Source: Hungatella sp. UBA3402 | GTDB taxonomy: Bacteria; Bacillota; Clostridia; Lachnospirales; Lachnospiraceae | DNA: 11,526 nt | Assembly (NCBI GenBank): GCA_002358555.1 | Contig: DEPC01000025.1 | Coordinates: 1-11,526 of the forward strand | Direction: 5' to 3' | Shown: positions 7,188 through 11,526 of the stretch, in pieces | How the letters are laid out: the number at the start of each line of letters is the position of its first letter | Numbering within the stretch: position 1 is the first letter of the stretch | The notes under the pieces: generated by a model | Told to the model about the DNA's origin: nothing | Databases searched by the model: none | The model's input: only the letters and a program-made list of their open reading frames with translations | Position numbers and translations under genes: made by a program

Positions 7188-7279
7188 GCTTTATAGAGGG
7201 AAGATTTCTATGAAGTGAGAGCAAAGTATATGGGGATTGCTATGTATCAAGCCTGAATGAAAGAAGGGAGAGATAACTT

Positions 7280-8983
7280 ATGAGAAGAAAACGCATGATG
7301 GCATTAGCTATGGCGGCTGTGATGGCAGTATCTGCATTGGCTGGATGCGGCGGTTCTGGTGGTGATTCTACCACAGCAGCAGGGAATTCAGCAGGAGGAG
7401 AGACAACAGCAGCAGGTGCGAATGTAAATCCAGATGCCAATGCATCAGGACAACAGTTGGATGCAGCTATTTCTATCGGGCAGACTGATTCTGAGGTAGT
7501 AGAGGGAGGCACTCTGGTAGTATCCATGCCGTCTGGCCCACTGACTTTAGACCCAGCAGGCTATACAACCATGTATGAGAATCATATTATGTACAATGTG
7601 GTGGAGACTTTATTTATCTATGATAAGGAATATAAAGAGTCCATTCCATGTCTTGCTACTGGATATGAGGTAAGTGATGATGGCTTGACCTATACCATTC
7701 ATCTTCGTGATGATGTATATTTCCAAGATGGTCAGTATGTAAAAGGCAGAAAGATGACTGCAGAGGATGTAAAATATTCTCTAGAGAGAAGCAAGGTTGA
7801 ATCTCCTACTGACCGTGTATGCCGCGATTTCTTTGACTATGCAGAAGTAGTTGATGATACTACCGTATTGTTACATATGTCTTCTCCAGCAGGTCCATTT
7901 ATCAGCCAACTTACAGAAGTTGGTGCAGCTATTGTTCCAAAGGAAGAAGTAGAAGGCTGGGGACAGGAATTTGGCAATCATATCGTAGGTACAGGTCCAT
8001 TTACCTTGGAAGAGATTGTAACTGATGAAAAAGTTGTTCTAAAGAGAAATGAGAATTACTGGGGTACAAAGCCTTATGTAGATGGAATTGAATTCCGCAT
8101 TGTTTCTGATTCCAACCAAGCTATTAATGCAGTTACCACTGGAGAAGTTGATATTGCCATGTATCTTCAGGGCGAGTCCATTAAGAGAGCTGGAGACGAG
8201 GGATTACTGCTTCAGACTCCAAGTTCTGCAATTACCTATGTACGGTTTAATATGCAGAATGGCCCTACTGCTGATGCAAAGGTTCGCCAGGCTTTGACTA
8301 TGGCTGTGGATATTGATGCTCTGGTATCAGGGATTTATCAGTATGGCGAAGGAACTAGGGCTTATCAGCCATTGACTGCTTACTCTTGGGCTTATGACAA
8401 TACTCAGAATTCTCTAGTTCCAGCCTATGACCCAGAAGGCGCCAAGGCATTGCTTGCAGAGGCAGGTTATCCCAATGGATTTTCTATGACAATTTATATT
8501 GGTTCCACGACTTATCGTGAGAAGATGGCTCAGATGCTTCAGTATTATTGGGGAGAGATTGGCGTTACTACAGAAATCAAATCTTCAACCATGGCTGAAT
8601 GGTCTGCAACAGTTCCAGATTCCTGGCAGGCAGATAAAGTGAACAGTTATGGCGTAAGCTGGAACAGCAATCCAGACCCTTATGGATTCATGGATAAGTT
8701 CTTTGCAACCTCTACCATTCATGCCTCTTCTAATGCAGGTGGTTACACCGACCCAGAAGTTGACAAGATGCTCAATCAGGCATTTGCACTTACTGATCAG
8801 GAAGCCAGAAAAGAAATCTATGTTAAGATCATGGATAAAATTATGAACGATTATACAGGTATTTACTATGCATATGAGTGCCGGAACTGGGCAATTTCCA
8901 GCAAGGTACATGACGCAGTTCTTCGTGCAGATACTCAGATGGTAGTTACATCTCCGTTCAATAACATTTGGCTTGAGCCGTAA
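7280..8983 (+). CDS. Oligopeptide/dipeptide ABC transporter substrate-binding lipoprotein
   Basis: A 567-residue extracellular binding protein of the SBP_bac_5 (DppA/OppA) family that captures peptides outside the membrane and hands them to the permease encoded downstream. The N-terminus has a basic start (MRRKR), a hydrophobic core and the lipobox LAGC with the lipidated Cys at residue 23. A low-complexity Gly/Ser/Thr/Ala tether follows to about residue 70. The family core starts near EGGTLVVSMPSGPLTLDPAGYTT, with the typical LRDDVYFQDG, MTAEDVKYSLER and GTGPFTL segments, and it ends normally. The start ATG at 7280 has AAGGGAG 9 bases upstream. It is the first gene of the importer operon. 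Relatives also bind nickel, haem or sugars, so peptide specificity is inferred from the permease types and the peptidase neighbours. Confidence 0.93.
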   Translation: MRRKRMMALAMAAVMAVSALAGCGGSGGDSTTAAGNSAGGETTAAGANVNPDANASGQQLDAAISIGQTDSEVVEGGTLVVSMPSGPLTLDPAGYTTMYENHIMYNVVETLFIYDKEYKESIPCLATGYEVSDDGLTYTIHLRDDVYFQDGQYVKGRKMTAEDVKYSLERSKVESPTDRVCRDFFDYAEVVDDTTVLLHMSSPAGPFISQLTEVGAAIVPKEEVEGWGQEFGNHIVGTGPFTLEEIVTDEKVVLKRNENYWGTKPYVDGIEFRIVSDSNQAINAVTTGEVDIAMYLQGESIKRAGDEGLLLQTPSSAITYVRFNMQNGPTADAKVRQALTMAVDIDALVSGIYQYGEGTRAYQPLTAYSWAYDNTQNSLVPAYDPEGAKALLAEAGYPNGFSMTIYIGSTTYREKMAQMLQYYWGEIGVTTEIKSSTMAEWSATVPDSWQADKVNSYGVSWNSNPDPYGFMDKFFATSTIHASSNAGGYTDPEVDKMLNQAFALTDQEARKEIYVKIMDKIMNDYTGIYYAYECRNWAISSKVHDAVLRADTQMVVTSPFNNIWLEP

Positions 8984-9018
8984 AAACGGAATTTGAACCG
9001 GCTTTTACAGCAGAATTC

Positions 9019-9059
9019 CAGAGAGGGAGGAGCATTTTGCTTGCCCTCTCTGTGTTTTA
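9019..9059 (+). terminator. Terminator-like hairpin between binding protein and permease genes
   Basis: CAGAGAGGG (9019-9027) pairs perfectly with CCCTCTCTG (9044-9052); the loop contains a further AGCA/TGCT stem, and TGTTTTA follows. It lies 35 bases after the binding-protein stop and 51 before the permease start. Such a hairpin inside an importer operon usually ends or protects most transcripts after the binding-protein gene, so that it is made in excess over the permeases. I see no convincing new promoter between it and the permease gene, only the short palindrome TGATATATCA (9071-9080). Confidence 0.75.
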
Positions 9060-9110
9060 TAGTGACAGTTTGATATATCAGATAGCAGGCATGCGGAAAG
9101 GAATTTGCCT

Positions 9111-10055
9111 ATGTTAAAGATGATGCTAAAACGATTCCTGCAGACCATACCGACATTGTTCATTGTAGTGACAATTACATTCTGCCTTACAAGAATGCTT
9201 CCAGGCGACCCAGCAGTGGCAATTCTTGGTATTGAGGCTAAGCAGGAAGATATTGAGGCTATGAGAGCCAAGATGAATCTGGATAAAAGCCTTCCAGAGC
9301 AATACCAGCTTTATATCAGTGGATTATTAAAAGGTGATTTTGGATATTCCTATAGTTATCGTCAAGATGTCTTTAAACTCATCACTTCCAGAATTCCTAA
9401 TACACTTTCTTTAACTTTGGTTGCCCTTGCTTTTGCATTTGTCATCGGCACCTCAGTGGGAATTGTAGCAGCAATCAAGCAGAATACTATGCTTGATTAT
9501 ATTTTTATGGTGCTGGCTCTTATCGGCGTTTCTATGCCTATTTTCTGGCTGGCTCTTATGTTGGTTCTTCAATTTTCTGTTAAGATGAATCTGTTGCCTG
9601 TTATGGGTATGGGAGATTGGAGCAAAGGTTTTGGAGATGTAGTAAGCCATATGATTCTTCCTGGTTTCTGCCTTGCCACCATTCCCATGGCAACCTTTGC
9701 AAGAACTACCAGGTCCAGTATGATTGAGACTTTAAGCAGTGATTATATTCGTTGTCTGCGTGCAAGAGGAGTAAGAGAATGGAAAGTAATTTTGATTCAT
9801 GGTCTTAAAAATGCACTTCCTCCGCTGATAACTGTTCTGGGACTTCAGATTGCAAATACCTTTACTGGAGCTATTATCACAGAAGGTATCTTTTCCTGGC
9901 CAGGTATGGGAACTATGATTAATACTGCTATCAATAACCGAGATTATTCTCTCATTCAGGGGACAGTATTGTTCTCTGCAATTATGTTCGTATTCTGCAA
10001 TATGCTGGTAGATATGGCATATATGCTGCTGAATCCAAAAGTGAAAGGGGCGTGA
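9111..10055 (+). CDS. Peptide ABC transporter permease, DppB/OppB type
   Basis: A 314-residue inner-membrane subunit forming half of the importer channel. It starts with a cytosolic basic stretch and a first helix (about 10-30), followed by the DppB-type motif FCLTRMLPGDPA (24-35) and an extracellular region (about 31-95). Helices at about 98-122, 132-156, 181-197, 238-258 and 283-307 make the usual six. The cytosolic EAA loop that contacts the ATPase is DYIRCLRARGVREWKVILIH (211-230). The ending LLNPKVK is typical. The ATG at 9111 is chosen because GGAAAGGA (9095-9102) ends 8 bases upstream; an in-frame TTG at 9105 is too close to it. It overlaps the next gene, showing a coupled pair. Confidence 0.94.
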   Translation: MLKMMLKRFLQTIPTLFIVVTITFCLTRMLPGDPAVAILGIEAKQEDIEAMRAKMNLDKSLPEQYQLYISGLLKGDFGYSYSYRQDVFKLITSRIPNTLSLTLVALAFAFVIGTSVGIVAAIKQNTMLDYIFMVLALIGVSMPIFWLALMLVLQFSVKMNLLPVMGMGDWSKGFGDVVSHMILPGFCLATIPMATFARTTRSSMIETLSSDYIRCLRARGVREWKVILIHGLKNALPPLITVLGLQIANTFTGAIITEGIFSWPGMGTMINTAINNRDYSLIQGTVLFSAIMFVFCNMLVDMAYMLLNPKVKGA

Positions 10056-10966
10056 TGACCATGGCAGAAAAAAAGACACAGGACGTTCTGGGCAGAGAAG
10101 CCAATATGGCCATGCTCCAAAAAGAGAGAAAAGCAAACAATGCTTGGAATAAGTTAAAACGAAATCGTACTGCCATGATAGGATTTTTTATCGTCTGTTT
10201 TATGATATTGATGGCGATTTTAGCCCCAATGCTTGCCCCCTATAGTCCCAATGCCATTAACCCTGGAATTCCCTTTAAAGGAATTGGCTTTAAAGGCCAT
10301 CTTCTTGGAACCGATGATTTGGGCCGCGATATTTTATCCCGTATTATCTATGGGGCAAGGGTATCTTTGATAGTTGCTGTTGGAGCTACTCTGGTGGGGG
10401 CAGGAATTGGTGTTCTGATTGGTCTGGTAGCTGGATATTTTGGAGGATGGCTGGATATTGTTCTTATGCGTATTATGGATGGTATGTTTTCATTCCCCTT
10501 TATTTTGCTGGCTATGATATTGATTACTGTGCTGGGCAATGGTATTACCAATGTTATTTTTGCCATAGGAATTGCCAATGTACCTGGATTTGCCAGAGTT
10601 ACAAGAGGACAAGTTATTATTGTAAAAGAAGAAGAATATTGCAACGCTTGTCGTGTAGTAGGAGTATCTGATACACGGCTGCTGTTTTTACATATTTTGC
10701 CCAACTGTGTATCTCAGATTATTGTGTATGCAACTCTCCGCGTGGCAAGTGCCATTATCTCTGAGGCTTCTTTAAGCTTTTTGGGGCTTGGTATTGCGCT
10801 TCCCACAGCTTCCTGGGGCAGTATTCTTCGTGTAGGCCGTGACTGTCTGACCACTGCCCCTCATGTGGCAGGTGTGGCAGGTGTGTTTATTCTGGTTACT
10901 GTAATTGGATTTAACCTGCTCGGCGACGGCATCCGCGATGTGATGGACCCGAAGATGAAACAGTAG
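10055..10966 (+). CDS. Peptide ABC transporter permease, DppC/OppC type
   Basis: A 303-residue inner-membrane subunit that pairs with the preceding permease. It has a cytosolic N-terminal tail (1-38) with a first helix at about 40-62 (the OppC_N region), the hallmark HLLGTDDLGRDILSRIIYGA (82-101), further helices at about 107-127, 145-175, 220-240 and 270-290, the EAA loop around EEYCNACRVVGVSDTRLLFLH (193-213), and the standard end NLLGDGIRDVMDPK. The start is uncertain among GTG 10052, ATG 10055 and ATG 10061. AAAGGGG (10044-10050) is 4 bases from 10055 and 10 from 10061. I chose 10055 because its A is the last base of the upstream TGA, a common coupling arrangement. The ATPase gene follows 11 bases after the stop. 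Confidence 0.93.
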   Translation: MTMAEKKTQDVLGREANMAMLQKERKANNAWNKLKRNRTAMIGFFIVCFMILMAILAPMLAPYSPNAINPGIPFKGIGFKGHLLGTDDLGRDILSRIIYGARVSLIVAVGATLVGAGIGVLIGLVAGYFGGWLDIVLMRIMDGMFSFPFILLAMILITVLGNGITNVIFAIGIANVPGFARVTRGQVIIVKEEEYCNACRVVGVSDTRLLFLHILPNCVSQIIVYATLRVASAIISEASLSFLGLGIALPTASWGSILRVGRDCLTTAPHVAGVAGVFILVTVIGFNLLGDGIRDVMDPKMKQ

Positions 10967-10977
10967 GAGGAGGCCAT

Positions 10978-11526
10978 ATGGATATGAATGAAAAAGAGAA
11001 AGAAATTATCTTAAAAGTAGAAGTATTAAAGGTATATTTCTATACAGCCAGCGGCGTCAATAAGGCAGTTGATGGAGTGAGTTTTACCTTGAGAAAGGGT
11101 TCTACCATGGGAATTGTAGGAGAATCCGGTTCTGGCAAAAGTACGGTGCTGAATATGCTGGGCGCATTGGATGTGCCTACTTCCGGCAAAGTAATGATTG
11201 ATGGAAAAGATACATTTTCTATGAGAGAAAGGAATCTTACCGTGTTCCGCCGCCGGAATATTGGATTTATCTTTCAGGCATTTAACCTTGTTCCCGAACT
11301 GACAGTGGAGCAGAATATTATCTTTCCGGTAGTTTTGGATTACCAGAAGCCAAACAAAAAATATTTGGAGGATTTACTGAATATATTGAATTTGAAAGAA
11401 CGCCGGAATCATTTGCCCAGTCAGTTGTCCGGCGGACAGCAGCAGAGGGTAGGCGTGGCAAGGGCGCTGGTGCTGGATCCGGAGATCATCTTTGCCGATG
11501 AGCCGACGGGAAATCTGGACAGCAAA
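10978..11526 (+). CDS. ABC transporter ATPase, partial; DppD-like N-terminus fused to LolD/MacB/YknY-like body
   Basis: The frame runs to the window edge (183 residues, 3' end missing). It starts well, with AGGAGG (10965-10970) 7 bases before the ATG and 11 bases after the DppC stop, exactly where DppD is expected. Residues 12-50 (LKVEVLKVYFYTASGVNKAV through GIVGES) are DppD/OppD-like. Walker A is GESGSGKST (48-56). After it the protein no longer follows DppD: TVLNMLGALDVPTSGKVMI, FRRRNIGFIFQAFNLVPELT (90-109, Q-loop Gln100), LSGGQQQRV (150-158), Walker B with Glu175, and ADEPTGNLDSK (173-183) are hallmarks of ATPases serving FtsX-like exporters. Codons such as CGC, CGG, CCG and GCG also become commoner past the switch. 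All ATPase motifs seen are intact. It is either a true recombinant or an assembly join at conserved Walker A DNA. Confidence 0.8.
   Translation, partial: MDMNEKEKEIILKVEVLKVYFYTASGVNKAVDGVSFTLRKGSTMGIVGESGSGKSTVLNMLGALDVPTSGKVMIDGKDTFSMRERNLTVFRRRNIGFIFQAFNLVPELTVEQNIIFPVVLDYQKPNKKYLEDLLNILNLKERRNHLPSQLSGGQQQRVGVARALVLDPEIIFADEPTGNLDSK

Larger units (their letters stand above)
6686..7279. other. Long intergenic region upstream of the peptide importer
   Basis: No convincing protein gene is seen in these 594 bases. The region holds the second hairpin repeat (6719-6869), a possible upstream promoter (6935-6963), a perfect AT-rich inverted repeat (6988-7020), a strong promoter (7049-7078) and a leader of about 195 bases with competing hairpins. 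Base composition falls clearly toward AT between about 6890 and 7050. Confidence 0.7.

Noticed and set aside
7085..7279. A known riboswitch class or T-box in the importer leader
   Set aside because: I looked for T-box, SAM, c-di-GMP, fluoride and purine signatures and found none complete. Only generic competing hairpins remain.
9060..9110. A separate promoter for the permease genes
   Set aside because: Only weak partial hexamers are seen with poor spacing; the short TGATATATCA palindrome is not enough.
9732..10176. Minus-strand frames across the two permease genes
   Set aside because: Antisense shadows of membrane-protein genes; no ribosome site or family resemblance.
1..11526. tRNA, rRNA or a complete insertion sequence with transposase
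   Set aside because: No cloverleaf-like or ribosomal sequence and no transposase reading frame was seen on either strand.

Overview
The window looks like chromosomal DNA of a low-to-mid G+C Gram-positive bacterium, most likely a gut Clostridia member of the Lachnospiraceae type. The reasons are the strong AGGAGG-type ribosome sites, consensus sigma-A promoters, AT-rich spacers, a lipoprotein signal with an LAGC lipobox, and protein sequences typical of that group. This assignment rests on the look of the sequence, not on a database search.

Layout. A 3' gene fragment (2-142, +) runs into a hairpin-forming repeat (141-322). On the minus strand follow an M20 aminoacylase/carboxypeptidase-type hydrolase (339-1517), an 84-residue two-helix membrane protein (1642-1896) and a DUF4291 protein (1976-2563). 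A divergent promoter region (2608-2697) then serves two tandem plus-strand S9-family serine peptidases (2732-4663 and 4664-6685), which are paralogues joined stop-to-start. A 594-base gap (6686-7279) holds a second diverged copy of the repeat (6719-6869), a perfect AT-rich inverted repeat (6988-7020), a near-consensus promoter (7049-7078) and a long structured leader. Next comes an oligopeptide/dipeptide ABC importer operon: lipoprotein substrate-binding protein (7280-8983), a terminator-like hairpin (9019-9059), DppB/OppB-type permease (9111-10055), DppC/OppC-type permease (10055-10966), and the start of an ATPase gene (10978 to the window end).

Functional reading (inference). The importer would bring peptides into the cell. 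The two S9 peptidases and the M20 hydrolase have no signal peptides and would cleave those peptides, or remove N-acyl or aminoacyl groups, in the cytosol. The region therefore reads as a peptide-scavenging locus.

The most unusual point is the last gene. Its first ~45 residues are those of a DppD/OppD importer ATPase. From the Walker A motif onward it is a LolD/MacB/YknY-type ATPase, the kind that partners FtsX-like permeases. It is either a recombinant gene or an assembly chimera joined at a conserved motif. Other points of interest are the two related hairpin repeats, the competing hairpins in the importer leader, and the equal-length catalytic domains of the tandem peptidases set against their unequal N-terminal domains.
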